Positions 25,940-34,028 of a stretch of 64,000 nt of DNA are shown here, one piece after another. The position numbers and the translations under genes are program-made. Below the pieces are notes generated by a model. That model made no database searches. It had not been told where the DNA came from and worked only from the letters and a program-made list of their open reading frames with translations. Source of the DNA: Planctomycetota bacterium (GTDB lineage: Bacteria; Planctomycetota; J058; JAJDCP01); NCBI GenBank assembly GCA_029260765.1, contig JAJDCP010000177.1, positions 62,001-126,000 of the forward strand, written 5' to 3'. Numbering within the stretch: the stretch's first letter is position 1; each line of letters opens with the position of its first letter.

Positions 25940-26848
25940 TCAGGCCGGGAAGTTGCAGCACAGGGTGACCAGGTTGCGCAGGCACATCGCAACCGTTACC
26001 GGGCCGACCCGTGGCACGAAGAGCCGCGCCTTGCGCGTGATGTTGGCTGAGACGTTGGCCGCAGACGAGAAGTTGACCACCACAGCTCCGTCTTTGATCT
26101 GCTCCGGACCGATGGGACCGAAGCGTGCGCTTGGGACACCAGTGATCAGCACGTCGGCCTCCGCGATAGCTTGCTCTTGTGGGACCTCGACCTCCTGAAC
26201 GCTGGTTCCGTCGAATTCCATGCAGTCGTCGACGTCATAGCTCAGCACCCGTCCGCCATCGTGGGCCAACATCGCTGCCAGAGGACGTCCCACGATCTCG
26301 CTACGGTTGATCACGCAGATCTTTTGACCGCTGAGGGGCAGTTTGCCTGGGGTCGGGCGGTGCACCTCCAGGGCCTCGAGAATTTTGATGACCGCCAGCG
26401 GGGTGCAGGGCAACAGACTCTTCCTCTGCTTGTCCTTATCGAGGAAACGGATGTTATTGTAGAGGTTGTAGCGGTAGCGGGATTGCAGGCCTTCTACATC
26501 CTTCTCGAGGCTGATCACGTCGCGCAGGTAGGCATCACGTTCGGTTCCAAAGACCGGATAGTAGATCTGGATGCCTGCGACCTGCGGGTCCTCATTCGCC
26601 AGGTGCAGCTCGCGCTCGAGAGCCAGAGGTTTGACCTCGCGCAACTCGAAGCGCGCACCGACCGTGGCGCACCCGGTCTTGGTGAAGCGCGCGTACATAC
26701 GCGCTGCAGGGTCGTTGGTGGCGAGGAAGCTGACCAGGCGGACTTCACGGCTGAGGTCACGGATCTGTCGCTTGATCTCGGCGAGGAAATTCCCGGCAAT
26801 GCGCCGCGGATCGACGACCTTCTTCTGTTTGATCGGAGGAGTTCCCAT
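25940..26848 (-). CDS. Methylenetetrahydrofolate dehydrogenase, yeast Mtd1-like (FolD superfamily)
   Basis: Predicted oxidation of 5,10-methylene-THF to methenyl-THF. The 302-residue protein follows the FolD two-domain layout but matches the monofunctional NAD+-dependent Mtd1 type better: 'IQIYYPVFGTERDAYL', 'SLEKDVEGL', 'SLLPCTPLAVIKILE' and 'CVINRSEIVGRPLAAML'. A candidate catalytic Lys is in 'ARFTKTGCA'. The Gln/Asp set used for cyclohydrolase activity in bifunctional FolD is not obvious. ATG 26848 shares one base with the TGA of the upstream gene (TGATG), implying coupling. Cofactor preference is inferred from resemblance only. Confidence 0.82.
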   Translation of the reverse strand: MGTPPIKQKKVVDPRRIAGNFLAEIKRQIRDLSREVRLVSFLATNDPAARMYARFTKTGCATVGARFELREVKPLALERELHLANEDPQVAGIQIYYPVFGTERDAYLRDVISLEKDVEGLQSRYRYNLYNNIRFLDKDKQRKSLLPCTPLAVIKILEALEVHRPTPGKLPLSGQKICVINRSEIVGRPLAAMLAHDGGRVLSYDVDDCMEFDGTSVQEVEVPQEQAIAEADVLITGVPSARFGPIGPEQIKDGAVVVNFSSAANVSANITRKARLFVPRVGPVTVAMCLRNLVTLCCNFPA

Positions 26849-27816
26849 CAGAATATCCGTTTGCCTCTCAACGCAGGGATGGACACGGACAGGCACTCCC
26901 GTACGCGGGAGACCTCTTCGAGATTGTCCGAGTAGAACAGAAACAGCAGGCCCCTTCCCCGGACTTGCAGACACACCGAGCGGCACAGAAACGCCGACTC
27001 CGAACGCATCCCGGTCACGAAGTCGGTCGGGAACTCGACATCGCCGCTAGGGCCGCGGTAGCGTGCGCGGCCCGGACCTGTGTCGATCACCAGATGGACG
27101 CCGCGCCGCAGCGCGACGATGCACGGCAGCATGCAGAAAACGACCAGCACGCTGAGGGTGCAACCCAAGCTGAGCGAGGAGGGCACGCTGGTGAAGCTGA
27201 AGGTACCGCCGGGAAACATGCTGGCCAGTCCGATGCCCATCAGCGGCAGCGCGATCATCAACCCCAGGCCCAACACCCCGAAGATCCCCCAGCGTAGCTG
27301 ATCGCTGGGGCCCGACTTCAGCATCAGGCCCACTTCGTCGCACTCGAGGCGGAAGCGGGTGCTGGGGCGGCCCCCCGCGAAGTCGATCTGACCGGCCCGC
27401 CGTGCTCCGCGTGCGGGCTCTTTGTAGGGGCGCATACGTGCGAAGATCGCGTCCTGCTTCTGCCGTTTGCCTGCGGCTGGAGGTTTTCTAGCAGGCCTGC
27501 GTCGCGGGGGCTCTGGGGCAGGGGGGGGCTTGACGGGCGGCTCGGGCACAGGGGAGTCGTCGCGCTCGCCGCGGGCCGCTTCGGTGCTGTGGACCAACGG
27601 CGCCTCTTCTTCGGAGTCTTGCGGTCCGCCTGCATCCTCGTTGCGGCCGCGTAGCCAGGGCGCGAAACGGGCAGTGGACGGCGGCCGCACCGGAAGCACG
27701 GGCGCCTCGGCATCAGGCGCCTCCGCATCAGGCGCCGTGATGTGCTTTTCCTCGGGCACAACAGGGTCGGGGGTCTTCTCCCGTCCTCGTTCCCACGGAG
27801 CCAGCCCTTCGCCCAT
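26848..27816 (-). CDS. Membrane protein with long Pro-rich cytoplasmic N-terminus
   Basis: The family is unrecognised. The 322-residue protein has about 140 N-terminal residues of Pro/Glu/Arg-rich disordered sequence, including 'RFAPWLRGR', which echoes 'GLAPWERGR' at the very N-terminus. Two membrane helices follow near 175-200 ('IFGVLGLGLMIALPLMGIGL') and 210-235 ('TLSVLVVFCMLPCIVAL'), then an 85-residue beta-rich C-terminal domain. The repeated APW-(E/L)-RGR motif could be a binding site. ATG 27816 follows GGAGGAGGG. It lies upstream of, and overlaps, the Mtd1-like gene. Confidence 0.7.
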   Translation of the reverse strand: MGEGLAPWERGREKTPDPVVPEEKHITAPDAEAPDAEAPVLPVRPPSTARFAPWLRGRNEDAGGPQDSEEEAPLVHSTEAARGERDDSPVPEPPVKPPPAPEPPRRRPARKPPAAGKRQKQDAIFARMRPYKEPARGARRAGQIDFAGGRPSTRFRLECDEVGLMLKSGPSDQLRWGIFGVLGLGLMIALPLMGIGLASMFPGGTFSFTSVPSSLSLGCTLSVLVVFCMLPCIVALRRGVHLVIDTGPGRARYRGPSGDVEFPTDFVTGMRSESAFLCRSVCLQVRGRGLLFLFYSDNLEEVSRVRECLSVSIPALRGKRIF

Positions 27817-27831
27817 CGTCCCTCCTCCGCC

Positions 27832-29217
27832 TCAGCTCAGCTTCAGCGAAAGCTCGGGAAACGCCGCGAAGGCCTCGTGCAGCTCGTTCTGGACGCGCTC
27901 AAGCTCGCTTGCGGATTCGGCCTCGGCCCTCACGATCAACTTGGGACTCGTGTTGGAAGCCCGCACCAGGCCCCAACCCGCTCCCGTGTCGAAGCGCACG
28001 CCGTCGAGGGTCAGACAGGGAAATCGGGCCTGGAAGTGGTCGACCAGAGCTGCCACGATCTGGAACTTGCGCTCATCGGCACAGCCCACGCGGATCTCCG
28101 GTGTGCTCGGGTAATGCGGAAGGCTGTCGAGGTGCGCGCTCAGAGTCTGGTCACTGCTGGCGAGCAGCTCGAGCAGCCGTGCGCTGGCAAACAGCGCGTC
28201 GTCAAATCCGAAGTAATTATCCGCGAAGAACATGTGGCCGCTCATCTCGCCGCCGAGCGGAGAGTCGATCTCTTTCATCTTGCGTTTGATGTTCGAATGG
28301 CCGGTGCGATCCATCACCGGTCGGCCGCCATGCTTCTCGATATCCTGCACCAGCGCACGGGAGCATTTGACCTCGAAGACGATGGCCGCACCGGGCTTTC
28401 GGGCGAGGATCGGCCGGGCCAGCAGCGCCAGCAGCTGGTCACCGAACAGACAGCGTCCATCTTCTGCCACGGCCCCCAGTCGGTCACCGTCACCGTCATA
28501 GCCGAGGCCCAGGTCTGCTCCTGTGGCGCGCACCGTTTCGACCAGTTGCTGCATATTGGCAGCCACGGTCGGATCGGCAGGATGGTTGGGAAAGCGGGCA
28601 TCGATCTCGCAGAACAGCTCGACCACTTCCATTCCCAGGCGCCGCATGAGCTTGGGCCCGAGCTCGCTCAGCATGCCGTTCGCGCCATCGACCACGACCT
28701 TCAGAGGGCGGGCGATCTCGACCCGGCTGGTCAAGGCTTCGAGGTATTCCTCATCGAGGTTCTGCTTGTGGATCGCACCTGGTTGAACAGCGGCCCCCGG
28801 CTCGTCGGCCAGCACATGACGCTTGAATCCCTGGATCTCGCGGGCGACCACGGGACCTGCGTGGGCGCGGCAGAACTTGAAGCCGTTATCGCACGGAGGG
28901 TTGTGGCTGGCAGTCACGGCGACGCCGCCCGCGGCTTCCAGATGGCAGACTGCGAAGTACAGCTGCGGTGTCGGCACCTGGCCGATATCTGTCACGCGCA
29001 GCCCCGAGACCGCAAGGCCTCGGGCCAGAGCAGCTTTCAGCTCGGGGGTGTCTGTGCGCATGTCGCCGCCGACCACGACGTGGCGCGCCTCGGGACCCAG
29101 CAGGTCTGCAAAGGCCCGTCCCAGGCGGTAGGCCAGCTCGGGGCTTAGATCCCGCGCGGACTTGCCTCGAATATCGTAGTCGCGGAAGATGTCCGGATTC
29201 AGTGTCTCAGGTGTCAC
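27832..29217 (-). CDS. Phosphomannomutase/phosphoglucomutase
   Basis: Interconverts hexose 6- and 1-phosphates for nucleotide-sugar synthesis. The 461-residue alpha-D-phosphohexomutase has all four signatures: the phosphoserine loop 'VTASHNPP', the Mg2+ loop 'GYDGDGDRLG', the sugar-specificity loop 'GEMSGHMFF' (Glu and Ser as in AlgC/ManB-type enzymes) and the phosphate-binding 'RASNTSPKL'. The N-terminus 'DIFRDYDIRG' is classic. GTG 29217 is used, after an AAGGGA. It heads the minus-strand run, and the intergenic region 29218-29295 separates it from the divergent zinc-ribbon gene. Confidence 0.93.
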   Translation of the reverse strand: MTPETLNPDIFRDYDIRGKSARDLSPELAYRLGRAFADLLGPEARHVVVGGDMRTDTPELKAALARGLAVSGLRVTDIGQVPTPQLYFAVCHLEAAGGVAVTASHNPPCDNGFKFCRAHAGPVVAREIQGFKRHVLADEPGAAVQPGAIHKQNLDEEYLEALTSRVEIARPLKVVVDGANGMLSELGPKLMRRLGMEVVELFCEIDARFPNHPADPTVAANMQQLVETVRATGADLGLGYDGDGDRLGAVAEDGRCLFGDQLLALLARPILARKPGAAIVFEVKCSRALVQDIEKHGGRPVMDRTGHSNIKRKMKEIDSPLGGEMSGHMFFADNYFGFDDALFASARLLELLASSDQTLSAHLDSLPHYPSTPEIRVGCADERKFQIVAALVDHFQARFPCLTLDGVRFDTGAGWGLVRASNTSPKLIVRAEAESASELERVQNELHEAFAAFPELSLKLS

Positions 29218-29295
29218 AGGGGGTCCCTTTTTTCGGCGGACAGCTTACCATATCTTTGATCAGGACGCAGCGCATGCCGCTATGCGGAGGAAGCC

Positions 29296-30399
29296 ATGGA
29301 TTCGATCGAATGCCCCCGCTGCCACCATCGTGCCCCGGTTGAAAAGCGGGTTCCGGCGCGCAGGGGGTTCCAGTGCGCCCAGTGCGGCGCTGCCTGGACC
29401 GCGGTGCCTGAGCCCTCGCAGGAGCGTGTGATCGAGGTGCATATTGCGGCAAACCGCTTGACCGACGAGTTGCTGCAGCTGGGATTGCAGTCCCAGCGCA
29501 GCAATCGTAGCCGCGCAGGAAGGCCTGTGCTGCGGGTCGATTTCGAGCTGGGGGAGCTGGTCCAACCGCGCGCGTTCCTGGCTCTGATCGAGCACTATGC
29601 CCGCAGCGGTGCTGTGATGGCGGTCGAGGTGGACGGGCAGCCGCTGCACCCGACCGACGCCCAGGCCGTCTCCAACTGCCGCGCCAACTGCCCACAAGGG
29701 GCGGCCGACGGCTATTGCAGTGGGGCGGCACCGGGCCAGCCCCATCGCTACTTCGGTTGCCGACGCTTGAGCCAATACCAGCGGGGGGACCCGCATGAGA
29801 AAGGTTGGTGGCGCTTCCAGATCCCGGTGGCCGGTGACAGCGTGCAGATCGACAAGGCCTCGCTGCTACAGACTCTGCGCCGTGAGGTGCGGCGGATGGG
29901 CAGCTTCGTGTGTCCAAACTACAGCGAAGACCGCTTGCGGGCAGATGTCGACGCTCTGCCTGACACGCTGCAGCCCGATGGCGTGAAGTGGTTCGGCCAG
30001 GTCGGCTTCCGCTCCCGGCGCAAGATGATGAGCGGTGTGCGCTACCGGGCTCCAGACGCGCGGGGCGCTCTGGGAGAGCGCTTGGCGCGGGTCTGTGCCC
30101 AGCATGGCCTCGAGCTGCCGGTCGAAAAACGTGCAGAGCTCGCCGAAGAGCTGCTGGCACTGTTCGCGCCGCCGGAGGCGAGCCGCTTCGATTTCTATGC
30201 GGGCTTCCACGAGCTGCTGCGGGCTGCGAAAGAGTCGGCAGACTGGCCCGAGCTTGCGCGCTTCCGCTTTGAAGGCAGCCACCTGTGGCTCGACACCCCG
30301 CGGGGTCCTGTGCCCTTCTTCGAGGAAGATCCCGCAGGGGCCTCCCCGGACGATGAAGAGGATGCTCTCAAGCAGCGCTTCCGGCGCTTGGAAATGTAG
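29296..30399 (+). CDS. Zinc-ribbon protein of unknown function
   Basis: The 367-residue soluble protein starts with a zinc ribbon ('CPRCHH' ... 'CAQCGAAW', two CxxC knuckles 19-20 residues apart). More Cys follow in 'SNCRANCPQG', 'GYCSG', 'YFGCRRL' and 'SFVCPNYS', enough for a second metal site. The C-terminal part is helical and acidic, ending 'DDEEDALKQRFRRLEM'. There is no signal peptide or membrane helix. I do not recognise the family; nucleic-acid binding is possible but unsupported beyond the ribbon. ATG 29296 follows GGAGGAAGCC. Confidence 0.75.
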   Translation: MDSIECPRCHHRAPVEKRVPARRGFQCAQCGAAWTAVPEPSQERVIEVHIAANRLTDELLQLGLQSQRSNRSRAGRPVLRVDFELGELVQPRAFLALIEHYARSGAVMAVEVDGQPLHPTDAQAVSNCRANCPQGAADGYCSGAAPGQPHRYFGCRRLSQYQRGDPHEKGWWRFQIPVAGDSVQIDKASLLQTLRREVRRMGSFVCPNYSEDRLRADVDALPDTLQPDGVKWFGQVGFRSRRKMMSGVRYRAPDARGALGERLARVCAQHGLELPVEKRAELAEELLALFAPPEASRFDFYAGFHELLRAAKESADWPELARFRFEGSHLWLDTPRGPVPFFEEDPAGASPDDEEDALKQRFRRLEM

Positions 30400-30559
30400 G
30401 CCTCCTCGCCGGGTCTCGGGCGCGGCGGCTCCCCCTCTCTCCGACGGCCTTGTGATTCCGGCACGAGCTTTGCTCCTCCACAGGACGTGGTCGGTGCTCC
30501 AGTATGTTCCCGAGCCCGGCCGGTGGGAGGCGCTCCGTTCGGTGAACAGGAGGTGTACC

Positions 30560-30913
30560 ATGAATGCATTCCGCAAAGGACTCGCGCTGCTGTTGCTGGG
30601 CTTCTGCCTGCTCGGCCTTGCTGCCCGCCCGCTCGGGCTGACAGCGATCGCCCTGTACCAGCGCTATGCTTCTCCTTACAAAGGCTTCGACTGTGCCTAC
30701 GGTGCGTTGACACGTGGCCAGAGTTGTTCAGAGTTCGGTAAGCAGGCGGTCGCTGAGCATGGGCTGCTCGGAGGTGTGCATCTGTTGCAGACGCGCTTCG
30801 ATGACTGCGCTTGGGCGGCGGCGCGCATCCGTCAGCTTCAGCGCCAGGCCGACGGCAGCTGGCAGTGCCAGGGAACCCACTGCAACGGCAATGGCACGTT
30901 CAAGTGTTGGTAG
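30560..30913 (+). CDS. yidD: Divergent YidD-type membrane insertion efficiency factor
   Basis: YidD assists YidC-mediated insertion of inner-membrane proteins. The 117-residue protein has an N-terminal hydrophobic segment ('LALLLLGFCLLGLAARPLGL'). It then has the YidD pattern: 'ALYQRYASPYKGFDCAYG', 'SCSEFGKQAVAEHGLLGGV' (compare YPTCSxYAxxAxxxHG) and 'TRFDDCAW'. The usual Pro-Thr before CS is replaced and a longer C-terminal Cys-containing tail is added. ATG 30560 has AGGAGGT upstream. The common rpmH-rnpA-yidD-yidC context is absent, so it may be a second, specialised copy. Confidence 0.75.
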   Translation: MNAFRKGLALLLLGFCLLGLAARPLGLTAIALYQRYASPYKGFDCAYGALTRGQSCSEFGKQAVAEHGLLGGVHLLQTRFDDCAWAAARIRQLQRQADGSWQCQGTHCNGNGTFKCW

Positions 30914-31014
30914 GGGGATATCGCCCGGAACCGCGATCGGGTTTGCAGGCGGATCCGCCATTGTCGCTCTCTCGGTGTGAACAGAGTCGGATCCGGCTTG
31001 AGCTTCGATTTCTT

Positions 31015-31040
31015 AACGCAAAGGCGCAAAGGCGCGGAGC
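31015..31040. repeat. CGCAAAGG-type intergenic repeat, copy 1
   Basis: Two and a half units of 'CGCAAAGG' spaced by nine bases (aacgcaaaggcgcaaaggcgc). The same element occurs in reverse orientation at 31634-31690 and 33779-33811. Such arrays are widespread in intergenic DNA of unrelated bacteria. Confidence 0.8.
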
Positions 31041-31302
31041 GCTCCAACCTTGCGTTGGCTTGACCTGCAATCCGTGCATTGCAGGCCCGATCGCAGTCAT
31101 CGAAAGGATCGTGAATTTCGGGGCGGAGGGGATTCGACGGAGCGTGGGGGTTCTGGTCCCAGAGCTCCCGACACAGGCTCGCAGCGACCGGCCTGGATGG
31201 GCGCCGGCGGCCAGGATCCGTTGCGACCGTTTCCAACATTGTGAACGCACGAATCGATGCCATTTTCTGTAGCGGCGCTCTGTGGGAGACTGTCTCACGG
31301 AA

Positions 31303-31559
31303 CGGCCTCGGCCTCGGACTCGGACTCGGACTCGGACTCGGACTCGGACTCGGACTCGGACTCGGACTCGGACTCGGACTCGGACTCGGACTCGGACTCG
31401 GACTCGGACTCGGACTCGGACTCGGACTCGGCCTCGGACTCGGACTCGGACTCGGACTCGGATACCCACTCGGATTCGGACCCGGATGCGGATCCGGACC
31501 CGGACCCGGACCCGGATGCGGATCCGGACCCGGACTCGGACCCGGACCCGGACTCGGAT
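31303..31559. repeat. Hexanucleotide (TCGGAC)n array, about 43 units
   Basis: Almost perfect TCGGAC/CGGACT units run from about 31309 to 31462, then continue in degenerate form (CCGGAC, GCGGAT, CCGGAT) to 31559. Read in the frame TCG-GAC it would give Ser-Asp repeats, then Ala/Pro-Asp. In the degenerate half every second codon remains GAC or GAT (Asp), with rare exceptions. Confidence 0.95.
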
Positions 31560-31633
31560 ACCCGATCCCGACAGCGACACCGAAGAGGACCGTGGTCCGA
31601 CTGCCGTGTCGAAGGCCGCTCCGGCAGGGACGA

Positions 31634-31690
31634 GCTCTTTGCGCCTTTGCGCCTTTGAGCCTTTGCGCCTTTGCGCCTTTGCGCTAAATT
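31634..31690. repeat. CTTTGCGCC-type repeat, copy 2 (reverse orientation)
   Basis: About six units of CCTTTGCG with one variant (CCTTTGAG), followed by 'CTAAATTTCTTC'. It is part of duplicated block A. Confidence 0.85.
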
Positions 31691-31730
31691 TCTTCCCGGC
31701 ACCAGCCGCCCGACGCCCCCGTCACGACCC

Positions 31731-31895
31731 TTACGGCGCCCCCAGCTCCCGCTCGAGCACAGCCCGCAGGGCCGCATCCTCCTCTGGCAGCACAGTGCGC
31801 ACGTCGAGCCAGAGCGCGCCGGCCTGCACGTGCCCGAACACCGGCGGCTCGCAGCTGCGCAACCGATGCGTCAAGCACTGGGCCTTGCCTGCCAA
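31731..31895 (-). pseudogene. selA 3' fragment (last 54 codons and stop)
   Basis: Minus-strand translation in the selA frame gives 54 residues ending at TAA. It matches the C-terminus of the intact SelA at 33858-35171 in 48 of 54 positions by hand alignment, for example 'EPPVFGHVQAGALWLDVRTV' versus EPPVFGRVQAG. Similarity stops abruptly upstream of codon 'LAGKAQ' (near 31900), and there is no start codon or upstream domain. It is a truncated duplicate, not a functional gene. The few differences are mostly non-synonymous, which fits loss of constraint. Confidence 0.9.
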
Positions 31896-32049
31896 CCGCG
31901 GCGACGGCATCGCTCAGCCTACACCAAGAGTTTCTCGACCCGCAATCTCGCCACTGAAAGTGCAGTCCAACGCTCTAGACCTCTCGCTCGCCGAAGACCC
32001 TACTTTGCTCGATGCCCGACTCTTGTGGCGACCAAACCCGGAACTCAGC

Positions 32050-33681
32050 TCAGCGCCGGCGCATTCGCATAGCTGTACGGTCGTTGTAGTATTGCCCCAA
32101 GACGTTGTCGCTATGGTAGGTTGCCTCGCGCTGCAGGTCCAGCAGGGCCTCGTGCCAAGATCCCTCCTGGGTGTCCCAATACTGTTGTCCCGTGACCTCG
32201 AGGGTTGTGCGCGTTTGATCGAAATGTTCCATGCTGCCGTGCAAGGTCAAGACACCCATCACGCTGACAGGGGCAAGCCCTTCGTCGACGGGCGCGCCTC
32301 GGCGGTAGAACAGGTATCCTTCGGCAAGGCCTTCGGATCCGTAGGAAAACCGTACGCGGTTGGACCAAGTCGGGCTCCCGGCAAGAAAGGGAGGATGGAC
32401 CAGAAGGACCGTTTCGATTTCCATCCCTTCTTCCAGCCCGGCGGCCAACCCCTTACCGACGAACTTCCTCTCCATGACGCGCCCAAAAGCGTCCAGGAGC
32501 AGTTCATAGCGTGGCCGCCGGAAGAGGTCGTACATCTTGCGGCGCACTTCGCGGGGAGCTGTCGCGAATTCATGGTTGTACCGCTCACCCTGGGCGTCCG
32601 CTGCACGCACGTAGTCCCGTCCGTGGTCGAATTCGGCCACCAATGCTCCGTCCACCACGTCTTCGTAGCACGTACGCTGCAACGTCAGCGCAACACTCCG
32701 GTCGGCAGTCGTCAGAAAACGGTAGTCGAGCCCGCCTGAGGCCTCTCGCCGCTGGCTCTGCGCACCGAAGAACAGTCCCCCACGTACCTCGGTAGTGATC
32801 GAATAGTCTCGCTGGCGAGCGTTGTTCCCCTCGGGCCAGACGTGCAGCGACCGGGGTTCGGCCGCGTCGTCCGCTCCCGTACGCCAAACCTGAACCCGCC
32901 TCTCCGTCACCGTTTCGGTCGCCGCAGCGAGGTCGCAGGCAGTCACAGTCCCGACGCTCTGCATACTCAACCAGGGCGAGTCCGCGCTGAAACGGGCCTG
33001 GTTGTGAATGTCCGCGACCATTTCGAAGCGCCGTTCCGCCTCCTTCTCGTGCGCCTGCAGGTGCATCGACTGCTCGAGTGTCTGGTACAGGCACTCGTCT
33101 TCCTCCTCGACGCGCACCAGACAGCCTTCGCCATGGCTGGCCTCGTCGATTTGGATGTGATCTGTATGGGATCCGAAAAACGCGGCGAGTTGCCGAGGGC
33201 CGAGATCCCATGGTTCACCGACCGCGACGAGCTCTCGCGGAAGCTCGAATGCTGTGGCTGTCACCCCTCTCGCCGCACCGAACGACACTTCTTCCTCGAC
33301 CAGTGCGATCAGCGCCTGCGGCGCGTCGGTGTCCAGCCATTCAGCCGTGACAGAACCCCGCCTCTTGACGATATCGACGATCATGCTGCCTTCAACACTG
33401 TCGCCGGTCCGCAAATCGACGAAAACATGATAGGTTCGCCGTTCGTATGTCACGCCCCGACGATCCACAGCCCCGATTTTGGCCGTGTAGTAGACCAGAA
33501 AACCTTGCACCTCCGCGTCGAGCAAGACTCGAGTGCTGTCTGCGGTGTTCCATCGTTGCTGGAGGTGGACGCGCCGGGCAACCACGTCGAAGCGGTCCTC
33601 TACACACGGACGGTAACTCTCGAGCAGGTAGTCCTGGCCCAACGCGACCGTGACGAGCAAGGCTGTGATCAGGTGTTTCAT
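32050..33681 (-). CDS. Exported protein of unknown function
   Basis: The 543-residue protein has a short signal peptide ('MKHLITALLVTVALGQ'). The mature part is rich in beta-strand patterns, with no Cys-rich or catalytic motif I can name; stretches such as 'RSVALTLQRTCYEDVVDG' and 'WSNRVRFSYGSEGLAEGYLF' suggest beta-sandwich or lipocalin-like domains. ATG 33681. Its base composition and codon use look slightly less GC-biased than selA. It is the only gene between the two copies of the duplicated selA-end block, so it may have arrived, or been separated from its original neighbour, by that event. Confidence 0.75.
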   Translation of the reverse strand: MKHLITALLVTVALGQDYLLESYRPCVEDRFDVVARRVHLQQRWNTADSTRVLLDAEVQGFLVYYTAKIGAVDRRGVTYERRTYHVFVDLRTGDSVEGSMIVDIVKRRGSVTAEWLDTDAPQALIALVEEEVSFGAARGVTATAFELPRELVAVGEPWDLGPRQLAAFFGSHTDHIQIDEASHGEGCLVRVEEEDECLYQTLEQSMHLQAHEKEAERRFEMVADIHNQARFSADSPWLSMQSVGTVTACDLAAATETVTERRVQVWRTGADDAAEPRSLHVWPEGNNARQRDYSITTEVRGGLFFGAQSQRREASGGLDYRFLTTADRSVALTLQRTCYEDVVDGALVAEFDHGRDYVRAADAQGERYNHEFATAPREVRRKMYDLFRRPRYELLLDAFGRVMERKFVGKGLAAGLEEGMEIETVLLVHPPFLAGSPTWSNRVRFSYGSEGLAEGYLFYRRGAPVDEGLAPVSVMGVLTLHGSMEHFDQTRTTLEVTGQQYWDTQEGSWHEALLDLQREATYHSDNVLGQYYNDRTAMRMRRR

Positions 33682-33755
33682 AACGCGCTCAGCTTCATCT
33701 CGATCGACGGCATGCCATCCCTCAATTCAAGCCGGTAGGCATTGCTATGCAGGGC

Positions 33756-34028
33756 GGCCGCTCCAGCAGGGACGAGCTCGCTGCGCCTTTGCGCCTTTGC
33801 GCCTTTGCGTTGAATTTCTTCACGGCAGCAGCCGCCCGACGCCCCGGTCCCGCCCCCTTACAGCGCACCCAGCTCCCGCTCGAGCACGGCCCGCAGGGCC
33901 GCATCCTCCTCCGGCAGCACCGTCCGCACGTCGAGCCAGAGCGCGCCGGCCTGCACGCGGCCGAACACCGGCGGCTCGCCGTTGCGCAGCCGATGCGCCA
34001 GGTTCTGGGCCTTGCCCGCCAAACGCAG
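33756..34028. repeat. Duplicated block, copy B (contains the authentic selA 3' end)
   Basis: This is the counterpart of 31613-31900. It comprises the element 'GGCCGCTCCAGCAGGGACG', a three-to-four-unit CCTTTGCG repeat (33779-33811), about 45 bp of spacer and the last 56 codons of selA. The authentic gene continues upstream from here, so copy B is taken as the source and copy A as the derivative. Confidence 0.85.

Larger units (their letters stand above)
30914..31612. other. Gene-poor stretch with repeats
   Basis: No credible coding region was found. Long open frames here come from the hexanucleotide array at 31303-31559 and are artefacts of its period. The first 390 bases hold one 'CGCAAAGG' repeat cluster (31015-31040) and otherwise no promoter, tRNA or conserved structure that I can identify. 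Confidence 0.6.
31613..31900. repeat. Duplicated block, copy A (selA 3' end plus downstream DNA)
   Basis: This block is a direct repeat of 33756-34028. Both copies start with 'GGCCGCTCC(G/A)GCAGGGACGAGCTC', continue through CTTTGCGCC repeats and 'GCCGCCCGACGCCCC', and end in the last 54 codons of selA. Copy A has extra CTTTGCGCC units. The copies are about 1.85 kb apart and flank a gene for a secreted protein (32050-33681). Confidence 0.9.

Noticed and set aside
30400..30559. A tRNA or small RNA upstream of yidD.
   Set aside because: The 160-bp region folds into no cloverleaf I could draw and has no T-loop consensus.
31241..32739. Open frames in the hexanucleotide region giving Gly-Leu, Arg-Thr or Ser-Asp repeats.
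   Set aside because: They arise from the six-base period in all frames, have no ribosome site or upstream domain, and run out into the antisense of a real gene.
31613..34028. The duplicated selA-end blocks as attachment sites of an integrative element.
   Set aside because: No integrase, transposase or other mobility gene lies between them, and the repeats are far longer than typical att cores.
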